DNA from: an uncultured Eubacteriales bacterium
Lineage (GTDB): Bacteria; Bacillota; Clostridia; Christensenellales; Borkfalkiaceae
Length of the DNA stretch: 22,461 nucleotides
NCBI GenBank assembly: GCA_949745625.1
Contig: CATJZR010000100.1
Location: 1-22,461 of the forward strand
Direction of reading: 5' to 3'
Below are positions 6,736 through 16,000 of this stretch, one piece after another. The position numbers were made by a program, and so were the translations under genes. The notes below the pieces were generated by a model. It was not told the DNA's origin, searched no databases, and worked only from the letters and a program-made list of their open reading frames with translations. Position 1 is the first letter of the stretch. The number at the start of each line of letters is the position of its first letter.

Positions 6736-9001
6736 AAGTTTTTTCAAAAATTCGGGTGCAGAGTACCGTCATATCGTCGACGACTGTTTTTGTGCGTTCC
6801 CGCGCGGCTATCAGTATGGTATCGGCAAGGCTTTGCGGGTTAAGCGGCCTTAAGCTTTGCAGATACTCGTACAGCTCTGTAGAGGATGAAAACGCCGAGG
6901 TTATGCCGTCGGACATAAACACCACTATATCGCCCGCGCGCAGCTGCTCGGTGCAGACTGTGGGGCGCAGATTTTCCAAAATTCCGAGCGGCAGGCTCTG
7001 GCTTTCCAAAACCTTTATTTCGCCCTCGCGTACGATAATTCCCGCGGGTGAGCCAATTTTTACGAAGTCCGTCATGCCGGAGTTTAAATTTACGGCGGCT
7101 ATATCAATGCAGGTAAACCGTTCGTCGCGGTTAAAGGAAAGCAGCTTGTTTATAGTGTTTAAAACGGTGCCCTCGGGCATCTCTGCGCGGTAGAAAGCCT
7201 CTATGAGAGAAATCGCGGTTGCGGAAACCTTTTTTGCGTATTCGCCGCTTCCCATCCCGTCGGACAGCGCCATTAAAAAGCTGTGTTCGTTTATTTTTAT
7301 TACAGAGTGTGTGTCGCCCGAAACCTTTTCTCCGCTTTTAATTGCGTACGCTACTCCGAACGCCGCATCGAGGCGTGGAGGGGCGCTGAACACGAGGCAG
7401 CTTTTTTCGCCGTCGTAGCTGAGCTTGTCTTTGAGCAGGTATTTCCTGTTTGTAACCTCGCTTATAATCGCCGTCATTGCCTTTGCGTCTGCGCGCCCGC
7501 TGACTACCGCGAGTATTTCCATATTCTCGCTGTCGACGTAAAGCTCGGGACAGGCAATGCCGTGGGTGGAAAGCTTTTCTGCAAGCTTCTTTTCAAGCTC
7601 GGCGTATTCGCGTGAGGTGCGGCTGAGCTCAACCGCGCAGTTCTTCATTACCTCGGCGACGCCGCGAGCCTGTTCGGCAAGCAAAACTCGCCCGCTTCTC
7701 GCATTTTCCGCCTCGGTCATAAACCTGCGATATTCTGCGATAAGCCCGTTAAGACGCACTAAAACATCGGTGGGGTTAGAGCAGTTCACCGTAACCTCTG
7801 ACGGTAAATCGATGAGGTTTGCCTTGCCCTTTATGCAGCCCGAATCAATTAACTTTTTAAATCCCGTGTAGACGTTGGTGCGCGCGCAGGTTTTGGCTCT
7901 GTCGCAGTTTTTGCAGCACTTTTCTTTGAGTTCTTCAAGCATGCGGCTGCGCGAAGCGGAATCGTTTATATCATCGTCGAGCGCGTTGAATGCGCACTCT
8001 ATCTCGCGGAAAACCTCGCTTATGCGGTACAGCCTTTCGCCCGTGCGGCGTCTGCTGCGTTCGACGGCGGTATCGGGCAAAACCTCTTTAACGAGCAGCC
8101 TTTGTTTCATGCTTTTGAGATGATTTTCGGAAAACAGAACGGGAAGCGCTGCGGTGCATAAAAGCAGCAGTGCGCGGAATACTATAAGAACGACGGCGCA
8201 ATCGAAACCGCCCTTGAAATAGCAGTACACCGCGGTAAGCGCTGCCACGACGACGCTGGGCGCGGCTCTGCCCGCGCCGCAGAAAAGAAGCGCGGCGGTA
8301 GCCGCGGCTATGTAGACTGTAAACGGTTCTGCCGACAGCGTGACGGCTGCGGGCGGAAGCGCGGTTATCAGCGCGAACACGAGCGCGGAGGGCGAGCGGG
8401 CAAGTCGTACGGCGAAAATTATCACGCCTGCGGTTATCGCCGTGTATGCGAAAAATCCGCATAGGTTGTAAACGCCCGTTCCGAATGCGGCGTAGACAAC
8501 GGCGCAGCAGACCAACTCGTCCTCTTTCAGCCTGCACCGCATTGCGCGGAATAGCAGCGCGTATACCGTTTTGAACGAGAAATACGAAAAAACTATTACG
8601 GCGGCTGCGGCAACGCCCTTGAACGCGTATTCGTTTTCGAGAAATTCGATTCCCGAAATGCCCTGTGTTCGTGCAAACGCTATGTAAGGTGCGAGTGCGA
8701 TAGCGAGATATGCCGCCGCCTCGATACGGATTTTGCGTCCCGTTTTGCGGTAGATGAATGTGACGAGTCCGAGAAAAACCGCCTCGAAAAGGCAGAGAAG
8801 GGTGGCGACCCAGTCAAGGTACACTATCGAGGATAGCACGTAGAGCACGGGTGTTAAAAGTACGTTTGTTCCGCACGTCAGCATAGCAAAGCATAGCCCG
8901 ACGGAAAATGGAATTTCGGCAAGAGTTTTGTTTATGAAGATAACCGCCACGGCGTAAATCAGGTACAGTGCCGTGCTTTTCGCGTTTATTTTAAAAGTCA
9001 T
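6734..9001 (-). CDS. spoIIE: Stage II sporulation protein E, membrane PP2C-type phosphatase
   Basis: SpoIIE dephosphorylates the anti-anti-sigma factor SpoIIAA at the polar septum and so releases sigma-F in the forespore. The protein has 755 residues, somewhat short of the ~827 of B. subtilis. The N-terminal third (about 1-300) is a run of roughly ten hydrophobic segments. The central region (about 300-540) includes a conserved cysteine cluster CCKNCDRAKTC (about 362-372) and a coiled-coil-like stretch. The C-terminal PP2C domain has metal-binding aspartates D581 (LSDGMGSGEYAKK) and D698 (FMSDGITSAF). No Shine-Dalgarno sequence precedes the ATG. A TATACA at 9015-9010 (minus) ends 8 bases before it, with no good -35 box. 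A TTTGTC at 9034-9039 resembles half of a Spo0A box. Spo0A control is expected for the family but not proved here. Confidence 0.95.
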   Translation of the reverse strand: MTFKINAKSTALYLIYAVAVIFINKTLAEIPFSVGLCFAMLTCGTNVLLTPVLYVLSSIVYLDWVATLLCLFEAVFLGLVTFIYRKTGRKIRIEAAAYLAIALAPYIAFARTQGISGIEFLENEYAFKGVAAAAVIVFSYFSFKTVYALLFRAMRCRLKEDELVCCAVVYAAFGTGVYNLCGFFAYTAITAGVIIFAVRLARSPSALVFALITALPPAAVTLSAEPFTVYIAAATAALLFCGAGRAAPSVVVAALTAVYCYFKGGFDCAVVLIVFRALLLLCTAALPVLFSENHLKSMKQRLLVKEVLPDTAVERSRRRTGERLYRISEVFREIECAFNALDDDINDSASRSRMLEELKEKCCKNCDRAKTCARTNVYTGFKKLIDSGCIKGKANLIDLPSEVTVNCSNPTDVLVRLNGLIAEYRRFMTEAENARSGRVLLAEQARGVAEVMKNCAVELSRTSREYAELEKKLAEKLSTHGIACPELYVDSENMEILAVVSGRADAKAMTAIISEVTNRKYLLKDKLSYDGEKSCLVFSAPPRLDAAFGVAYAIKSGEKVSGDTHSVIKINEHSFLMALSDGMGSGEYAKKVSATAISLIEAFYRAEMPEGTVLNTINKLLSFNRDERFTCIDIAAVNLNSGMTDFVKIGSPAGIIVREGEIKVLESQSLPLGILENLRPTVCTEQLRAGDIVVFMSDGITSAFSSSTELYEYLQSLRPLNPQSLADTILIAARERTKTVVDDMTVLCTRIFEKT

Positions 9002-9054
9002 AACTAAATTGTATAACTTGTGAAGGTAAAAAATTTGTCTGTTAATATAACTAA

Positions 9055-9070
9055 TTGTAAAAAATTACAA
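9055..9070. promoter_or_regulatory. Inverted repeat TTGTAA-N4-TTACAA, possible operator
   Basis: A perfect 6-4-6 inverted repeat lies in the 186-bp divergent region between spoIIE and the Wzz-like gene, next to an A6/T8 tract (about 9069-9081) expected to be bent. On the minus strand its left arm could also act as a -35 box (TTGTAA, 17 bp, TATTAA at 9047-9042). In such AT-rich DNA a chance origin is quite possible. Confidence 0.3.
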
Positions 9071-9133
9071 AAAATTTTTTTCATAACCTGCGGATAAAGG
9101 TACATAATAATTTTGAAACTTTATGCGTATTAC

Positions 9134-9162
9134 TTGACTGTTTTTGCATAATTGTGTAGAAT
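9134..9162 (+). promoter_or_regulatory. Promoter of the Wzz-like gene
   Basis: TTGACT (9134-9139), 17 bp, TAGAAT (9157-9162), with a predicted start near 9169 and a leader of about 19 bases to the ATG at 9188. This also argues against the in-frame TTG at 9152 as a start, since it would lie upstream of the transcript. Confidence 0.65.
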
Positions 9163-9187
9163 AATAAAAAATGCATCGGGGATTTCT

Positions 9188-10522
9188 ATGGAAGAAGAGA
9201 TTAAAAACGGCGACGGCGGAATAACCTTAGGTTATATTTTCCGCACTATTTTTTCGCAGAAGTGGCTTGCGCTTATTATTGCGGCTGTAATTACGGTTGC
9301 GGGTGCGCTTGGTCTGTATTTTATGGGTAAATCGGGTATGGTTTACTCTGTTTCATTTGTTTTGCAGTTACCGAAAACAGGCGAAGCTTCAACGACGTCG
9401 TATACTTATCCGGACGGCGAAAGCTTTTACTTTACGGACCTGATTTCCTACGAAAATCTTATGCAGGTTGCATCCCGCAAGGATTTCGAGGGTATTGACG
9501 TCGAGGCGATGGTAAAGAGTAACGACATATCCATAATCCGTTCAGTCGATAAAATTGACGAGGATTCAAAAGACGGCGTTTACGATTTGAACTATACGGT
9601 CAAGGTTAAGGCGAAATACTTCGAGGACGAGGACAAGGCGCGCAGCTTTATCGAGGCGATTACCGCGTTCCCTCGCGAGTATATAAGCCAGATGAACATC
9701 AACTACGACCAGAGCCTCACCTCGTCAAAGTCCGCGGTGACCTATGACGAGCAGCTTAATCTTCTTAAAAATCAGGCGCAGTACATCCAGTCCAGATACA
9801 GCGCGCTTATAGGCGCCTACGGCAACGAATTCGTTGTCGGTGACGGAAGAACTCTCGGTCAGTGCAAGAACGAAGTCGACGCGTACGTCGCGAAAGATTT
9901 ATTCAGTAGCTTGATTACCCGTGCCAAGGAAAACAGCTATATAAAATCGGGTACCGAAGAGAAAATCAGGTACGAGAGCGAGCTGTATTCGAAAAAGCTT
10001 GCGTTAGCGCGCGCGGAAGAAACGCTGAAAAAGCTTATTGAGTTTCAGACGAACACGGGCTCTACGATTATCTACGATGAGATTATTTCTCTGAACAGGG
10101 AAATAGCCACCTTAAATCAGGAAATGGACATTATAAAAGGTTACCTTGCCGCCTATTCGGATGAAAGCAAAATAGCTCCTGCCGAATTCGAGGCGGAGAT
10201 TGCCAAGGTCGAAGCAGCGGTAGCCAAGTTCACCGAGGAAATTAAGCCCATTTCCTCATACGTTTACGGCAGAGTGACAAAGATTAACTTCCTGAACTCG
10301 AGAGTCGTCGAGGTAGAGGGCGGCAGAGGAATAATTATGAGCGGAATTATCGCGCTTGTTGCGGGCGTCGTAATTGCGGCGGTGGTTGCGTTTATCGTAG
10401 GTTGGAGCAAGCAAAAGAAGGTCAAAATAGAGAAGGTAGTCGGCGGACCCGTTTACGGTGAGGCGCAGCTGCAAATTGCGGCGGCGGACGAGCGCGACGA
10501 CGAAGAAGACAAAAAAGAATAA
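9188..10522 (+). CDS. Wzz-like two-span membrane protein with coiled coil
   Basis: The protein has 444 residues. One transmembrane segment lies near the N-terminus (about 25-47) and one near the C-terminus (about 381-405), enclosing a large extracytoplasmic domain with a helical, probably coiled-coil part (about 262-350). A charged tail follows the second span and ends in an acidic stretch (DERDDEEDKKE). This is the topology of Wzz/BY-kinase-modulator chain-length proteins, and sequence around the first span fits that family loosely. No tyrosine kinase, glycosyltransferase or flippase gene is nearby, so a polysaccharide role is only inferred. The ribosome binding site is weak (CGGGGA). A terminator follows at 10536. 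Confidence 0.6.
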   Translation: MEEEIKNGDGGITLGYIFRTIFSQKWLALIIAAVITVAGALGLYFMGKSGMVYSVSFVLQLPKTGEASTTSYTYPDGESFYFTDLISYENLMQVASRKDFEGIDVEAMVKSNDISIIRSVDKIDEDSKDGVYDLNYTVKVKAKYFEDEDKARSFIEAITAFPREYISQMNINYDQSLTSSKSAVTYDEQLNLLKNQAQYIQSRYSALIGAYGNEFVVGDGRTLGQCKNEVDAYVAKDLFSSLITRAKENSYIKSGTEEKIRYESELYSKKLALARAEETLKKLIEFQTNTGSTIIYDEIISLNREIATLNQEMDIIKGYLAAYSDESKIAPAEFEAEIAKVEAAVAKFTEEIKPISSYVYGRVTKINFLNSRVVEVEGGRGIIMSGIIALVAGVVIAAVVAFIVGWSKQKKVKIEKVVGGPVYGEAQLQIAAADERDDEEDKKE

Positions 10523-10535
10523 AAACGGTCAAATT

Positions 10536-10570
10536 AAAGCGGAACGCTATTGCGAGCCGCTTTTATTTTT
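10536..10570 (+). terminator. Terminator after the Wzz-like gene
   Basis: The stem AAAGCGG/CCGCTTT (10536-10542 with 10557-10563), with a small inner CGC/GCG stem, is followed by TTATTTTT. Confidence 0.8.
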
Positions 10571-10573
10571 ATG

Positions 10574-10602
10574 TTGATTTTTCCGCCGCTTTATGTTATA
10601 CT
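10574..10602 (+). promoter_or_regulatory. Promoter of the HelD-like gene (extended -10)
   Basis: TTGATT (10574-10579), 17 bp, TATACT (10597-10602), with a TG-T extension just before the -10 box. The predicted start near 10609 leaves a 13-base leader carrying the AGAGGG ribosome binding site. Confidence 0.65.
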
Positions 10603-10621
10603 GAGCAATCAGAGGGTTAAG

Positions 10622-12997
10622 ATGACGGAAATAGAAAAGCTTTTGAAATTTATATCCCCGCATAAGCTTGCGGACAGTGCCTTTTTTAAAGACCTTCTCG
10701 ACGGCGGGCGGCAGCGCGCCTACGAGGAAGAGAGAATAAGGGCTGTAATGCTTGTATTGAAGGCTCTGTATATAAACAAGTTGAAAAATAAAATCGCAGA
10801 CGCAAGTCGCGAGCGCGACGTTATAAATTCCGCAAGCGAGCATACCACCGAAAATTACAGGCGCGTGCGCGAGCTTAACGCCGAGATTGCTGTACTTAAA
10901 GAAAAGCTGCTTTCCTACAAACCCTTTTTCGACGAACCGTATTTTGCGCGCATGGACCTTATAGACGGTATCGAGGGCTACAACAGCTACTATATAGGCA
11001 AGCGCGGCGATCAAAACCTCGAAATAGTGGACTGGCGCGCCCCGCTTGCGCGCAGGTATTATCAAAAGAGCAAGACTTCTTTTAAAATTAACGAATATGA
11101 CTATAAACTGATACTTCGCCGTGCGCTGCGCACAGGGGGCGGAAAGGTGCTGGATATGAAAAACGAGTACCTTTCCCTTAAAGGGTATCTTTCCGAGGAG
11201 GAAATAGGCGGGCGTGACGAAGCGATTATTTTCGACCCGTTTTTGAAGGAAATACTCGAAACCCGCAAGGAAAAGCGGGAAATTTGCGATATAATAGAAA
11301 CCATACAGGAAAAACAGTACGAGATTATCACATTGCCGGAAAATGCCGAATTCGTTTTGCAGGGCGTTGCGGGCAGCGGCAAAACTATGATAATGCTGCA
11401 CAGGCTGTCATATATATTATATAACGACGAAACGCTGCGCCCTTCGGACGTGCTCGTGGTAACGCCTTCGGACTCGTTCAACGCGTTCATTGACGAGCTT
11501 GCGAGAATACTCGAGCTGGAAAGGGTGAAAACGTCAACGCTTGACGGGTATTTTTTAAGCGTATTAAAGAATTCGGGCGTGGTTATAGATAATAAAATAG
11601 ACTGGTTTCAGCCGCTGCCCGACGAATTTTTAAACTACGTTTATACCGACGAATTCGTTAAAGAAATACGCGTTAAACTTGCTAAAATTTACGACGGAAT
11701 ATACGGAATGTTTACCTCGGACGGGTGCAGAGAGGTCACGGACGGCGTGCTTGCCGCGTTGAAGTTACAGGAAGAAAAATACGCGCGCATAAAGAACGCA
11801 AGTCTCAGGGTCAGGCGTTCGGTGCTCGGCGAAATCAAGGAAAAGCCCGACGGCGGACTTTACTACACCAAGCAGTTCAGAAACGCGTTTAACTGCGTTT
11901 CCGACGTGCGCGAGTTTTTGCAGCTTCTTTCGGACGAGCGCATGTGCGGACAGGCCTTCTTTTACAGGCAGCTGCTGTCCTTCTACAAGTCGCTGAAATT
12001 TTTGCGCAGGTATTCCGAAAAAATCTGCCTTGCGGCGGTGGCGGATTTGGACGCGCTGCACGGCACGGTGGAAAAGGAAATTTCCGACCTTAAAAGATAC
12101 AAAATTACTGTCGACGGCAAGGAAACGCTGACTTACTCCGACCGCATTGCGAAGCGCGAGGAGCTTAAAAAAGAGATAGTCTCGACTTGCGAAACGGTGA
12201 AAGAGATAGCTGAGGCGTTCGTGCCGCTTTACGACTTTGCGGACGTTTTGCGCGGCGAAAGCTATCTGGTTGCGATAGGAAAGTGCGAAACGACATACGA
12301 CGTGTTAAGATTTTTCTACCGCGAGACGGTAAAGAAAATAAAGACACGTTTTTGTGTTGCCACGAAAAAGCTTTGCCGTACAGACCCCTATTCGATGTGT
12401 CTTATTCTGTGCAGTCTGGGTTTGCCGCTTACGCCGAAATACCGTTTTATTTTCGTTGACGAAGCGCAGGATATTTCTCCGAACGAGTACCGCGTGTTGC
12501 AGGCGGTCAACGACAGGGCGGCGTTCAATATTTTCGGCGACCTTAAACAGAATATCACTCCGTACCGCGGAATAAAGGACTGGTCGGAGCTTGGGTATAA
12601 GCAATTCAGCCTCAACTTAAATTATCGTAACACTAACCGCATAGTCGAATACGTTTCGCGCAACCTCGACATAGATATGCGCGCAATAGGTACCGAGGGG
12701 GACGGAGTGGAAATAATTTCCGCGCGGGCGGTCACGTCGTACCTCTCTAAATTCAACGGGCTCAGCGCGGTCATCTGCTCGGAGACGGGGCTTGAAAAAT
12801 ATACGCGCAAAAGCTACAACGTCGTAAGGAATACGGGGCGCATATCCAAGACGAAAATAAATATAATGACCGTGTACGAAAGTAAGGGCTTGGAATTTAC
12901 CTCCGTAGCCGTAGCCGACGGCGATATGACCGAGCACGAGAAATATATCGCCTACACGCGCGCACTTAAAAATCTGGCGCTGATAAGACAGGGATAA
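10622..12997 (+). CDS. HelD-like UvrD-family ATPase/helicase
   Basis: The protein has 791 residues and resembles HelD, the SF1 ATPase that releases stalled RNA polymerase and recycles it. A helical N-terminal region (about 20-100) precedes IGKRGDQN and the HelD hallmark DWRAPLARRYY. Walker A is G248-VAGSGKT. Walker B is D613-EAQDISP, followed by NIFGDLKQNITPYRG and LNLNYRN. Motif V-like YESKGLEFT (about 752-760) and motif VI-like YIAYTRALKNL end the core. All SF1 motifs look intact. An upstream in-frame ATG at 10550 lies before the promoter and within the preceding terminator, so 10622 with AGAGGG is preferred. The giant helicase gene follows 49 bp later with its own promoter. A DNA-repair helicase is a less likely alternative. 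Confidence 0.85.
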   Translation: MTEIEKLLKFISPHKLADSAFFKDLLDGGRQRAYEEERIRAVMLVLKALYINKLKNKIADASRERDVINSASEHTTENYRRVRELNAEIAVLKEKLLSYKPFFDEPYFARMDLIDGIEGYNSYYIGKRGDQNLEIVDWRAPLARRYYQKSKTSFKINEYDYKLILRRALRTGGGKVLDMKNEYLSLKGYLSEEEIGGRDEAIIFDPFLKEILETRKEKREICDIIETIQEKQYEIITLPENAEFVLQGVAGSGKTMIMLHRLSYILYNDETLRPSDVLVVTPSDSFNAFIDELARILELERVKTSTLDGYFLSVLKNSGVVIDNKIDWFQPLPDEFLNYVYTDEFVKEIRVKLAKIYDGIYGMFTSDGCREVTDGVLAALKLQEEKYARIKNASLRVRRSVLGEIKEKPDGGLYYTKQFRNAFNCVSDVREFLQLLSDERMCGQAFFYRQLLSFYKSLKFLRRYSEKICLAAVADLDALHGTVEKEISDLKRYKITVDGKETLTYSDRIAKREELKKEIVSTCETVKEIAEAFVPLYDFADVLRGESYLVAIGKCETTYDVLRFFYRETVKKIKTRFCVATKKLCRTDPYSMCLILCSLGLPLTPKYRFIFVDEAQDISPNEYRVLQAVNDRAAFNIFGDLKQNITPYRGIKDWSELGYKQFSLNLNYRNTNRIVEYVSRNLDIDMRAIGTEGDGVEIISARAVTSYLSKFNGLSAVICSETGLEKYTRKSYNVVRNTGRISKTKINIMTVYESKGLEFTSVAVADGDMTEHEKYIAYTRALKNLALIRQG

Positions 12998-13011
12998 TTT
13001 GGCAATAACTG

Positions 13012-13040
13012 TTGTCAGGAAAAATAATTTGTGATAAAAT
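13012..13040 (+). promoter_or_regulatory. Promoter of the giant helicase gene, predicted leaderless
   Basis: TTGTCA (13012-13017), 17 bp, TAAAAT (13035-13040), with an extended -10 TG at 13032-13033. Six bases separate the -10 box from the ATG at 13047, and no Shine-Dalgarno sequence is visible, so the mRNA should begin at or beside the start codon. Confidence 0.6.
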
Positions 13041-13046
13041 AAAAAT

Positions 13047-16000
13047 ATGGCTAATAAAACGAAAAACACAAGTATGATTGAAATCGAAGGCGAACTTCTC
13101 AATGCGGTAAGCTACGCGACATATTATTGCCGTCTGCCGCTTTTTACGACGTTCAAAATTTTTAACCGCTCGGAGGAAAACGCGCAGGACGTCACCGTCT
13201 GCATCAGCGGGAACGAGCTTATTCTGCCCACGGAAATTGCCGTGTCCGAAATTCCGCACGAAAGCAGTATGTCGGTTACGGTTGAAAACGTGCTCAACCC
13301 CAAATATCTTGCGGACCCCGAGCAGCCCGAAAAATGTAAGGTCGCAATCAAGCTTATGCAGGGCAAGAATGCCCTTTGCTCGCTTAAAGCCGAGGTGCTC
13401 GCGCTTCCGATAGACTGTTGGAGCGGACTTTCGGGCAATGTGGAAATGCTTGCCGCGTTCGTGCGCCCCAAGCTTGCCGACTGCCAGAAAATACTTGCCG
13501 AGGCGGGCTTGCAGCTTAAAACCTGGGGCTATTCGTCGGAGTGGAGCGGCTATGCCGGCAACGACAGAAACGCCGTCCGCAACGCCGTCGCCGCAGTATA
13601 TTCGGCGATACGCCACCTTGATATAGAGCGCGTAGAGGATAAGGACCTTACCGAAACGGTCTGTGCGGGCGATATAAGTAAGATAGTCAAAAACAAGAGC
13701 GCTACGCCTTTAGAGCTTGCGCTTTTCGCCGCGTCGTGCTTCGAGGCGACCAAGCTGAATCCCGTTCTCGTAATGGGTAAAAACAAGGTCGGCGTAGGCG
13801 TGTGGCTGTATGAAAGCTGTTTTTCGTGTTCGGTACAGGACGATATTTCTGTAATAGAAAGATATATAATGGACGGCGTCAACAACCTTGCGGTATTCGA
13901 CTGCGACGATATGTTCGCGCACAAAAACGCAAGCTTTACGACCAGCGCGTCCCACTTCGAATCATTTATACGCAGCAACTCGTTCGACCTCTGTCTCGAC
14001 GTCAAGCGCAGCAGGATAGGAGGAATTTTTCCTCTGCCGCTCAAAGTAAAGACCAAGTCGGGCTACGAGCTGTTGGACGATAAAGAGCTTTCGTACAGTG
14101 CGAAGCCGCGTCAGCTAATCGACGCAAGCAAGTACGAATATTCGCGTACGGAATCGAAGGATAAGTCCTGGCAGCGCCGACTGCTTGATTTGTCTCTTCG
14201 CAACAACCTCTTGAATTTTCGCTATAAGCGCGACTGTCTGCATTTGCTTTCCGCTGATTTACCCGCTTTCTGTGAGCGACTTGCGCTCAAAGATAAATTC
14301 AGACTCAGCCCGCCCGCCTCTGCAATAAAGGATGCTGCGTACTTCGGCGGCGCTACGGTAAAGAGTATGGAAGAGCTCATTTCCATAGAGATGAAGTCGG
14401 GACAGCTTAGGTGCTATTCTGGCTCGGAAACCCTTTCCGAGGTCGTAGGCTCGCTTATAAGGAAGTCGCGTGCGTCGGAGGAAGAGACGGGGGCAAAGAC
14501 GCTGTACCTTGCTTTCGGTTTTCTCAAATGGAAGCACAAGAGCGACAGCGAGCATAAATTTGCGCCGCTTGCCCTTTTGCCTGTCAATGTTAAAAAGAGC
14601 AAAAACTCGGTAATAACGCTTGAAATAGGCGAGGGGTACGAGGTAAACACGACGTTGCTCGAATTTTTGAAACAGGAATTCGGCATAGATATTCGCGGGC
14701 TTGACGGCAAAGAGCTTTCGCCTAAGGAAATAATAGCGGTATTCCGCGCAAAGACGGCGAACATGAAGGGGTGGTCTGTCTACGAGGACGTTTACCTTTC
14801 GCAGTTCACGTTTGCGCGCTACGCGATGTGGGCGGATGTCAAAAAGAATATTGCCGACTACAAGAGAAATCCGCTTATCGCAAGTTTGCTGTCCAATGCA
14901 AACAAAATGGAAAATAACAAGCTTACGGGCGAGGGCGAGGACGACGGCGAACCGTGCGATATTATAACCCCGTTGCCGTGCGACAGCACGCAGTACGCCG
15001 CGGTTGCGGAGTCGGCTAAGGGGACTACATTCGTTCTGCACGGACCTCCGGGCACGGGCAAGAGCCAGACGATAACCAACATGATAGCAAACGCAATGTT
15101 CAACGGTAAGCGTGTGCTTTTCGTCGCCGAAAAACAGGCGGCGTTGCAGGTTGTAAAAAAGCGTCTTTCCGATATAGGCGTCGGCGACTTCTGTATGGAG
15201 CTTCATTCGGGCAAGACTGCCGACAAGGGCGAAATAGTCCGTTCGATAGAAAATACGCTCGCGCTCAAATGCGATACCCCGGACGGCAAGTTCGCCGCCG
15301 CGGGCGAAAGAATCAAGTCTGCGCGCAACACCTTGAAGGCGCCGCTTTGTGCGCTGCACAAAAAACGCAGATTAGGCGTTTCGGTGTACGAGGCGATACT
15401 ATATTACCTGCAAAACAAGAACGCCCCCGAGCTTGTGGACATTGAAAGCACGTTCTACGATTCGCTGACCGAGGAAAAGCTTGCCGAGTGCGAGAAAATG
15501 CTTATTACCTCGCAGGCTGCGGCGGAGGAGTGCGGCGGCGTATACCGCTCGCCGTTCTCGGGCGTAGGACTCACCGAGTGCGACCGCGGCGTGCGCACGG
15601 GCGTTCTTTGCGCGGCGGAGGTGCTTATCGCCGAATTGAAGCATCTCAAAAATTATATAGCGCTTTTCAACGACACCTTCAATCAGAAGGTCAGCAAGTT
15701 TACCGCGCTGAAACTGAAATCGCTTACCAGCATACTCGGTATTTTAAAGAGTGGCGCGTTGGAAGAGTTTTTTGAGTGCGACGAAACCGAATTTTACAAA
15801 TTCTACAACGCGAATATACTTTACGATAACGCCGTAAGGCTTTGGGCAACACGTTTCAAGGCTCTGCCGGAAATCGGCAAGCTTGCAGACAAAATCGACG
15901 ACGAGCTTGAAAACTGGGGCGAAAACTACCGTTCGTCCAAGCTGCTTCTGACTATTATCAAGCGTATGAATAAGTGTGCCGAAACCCCTTTGAAGGAAAA

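Noticed and set aside
9152..9187. TTG start 12 codons upstream for the Wzz-like protein
   Set aside because: It lies within the promoter and upstream of the predicted transcript start; the ATG at 9188 is better placed.
10550..10621. Upstream start of the HelD-like protein
   Set aside because: It lies in the terminator of the preceding gene and before the promoter; the ATG at 10622 has an AGAGGG site.
10547..11401. 284-residue antisense reading frame over the HelD-like gene
   Set aside because: The sense strand encodes a clear HelD-like protein. The antisense product shows no recognisable domain and is a codon-usage shadow.
14259..15359. 366-residue antisense reading frame over the giant helicase
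   Set aside because: It is very rich in Arg and Tyr, as expected for the reverse of a GC-balanced coding frame, has no recognisable domain, and lies opposite the Walker A region.
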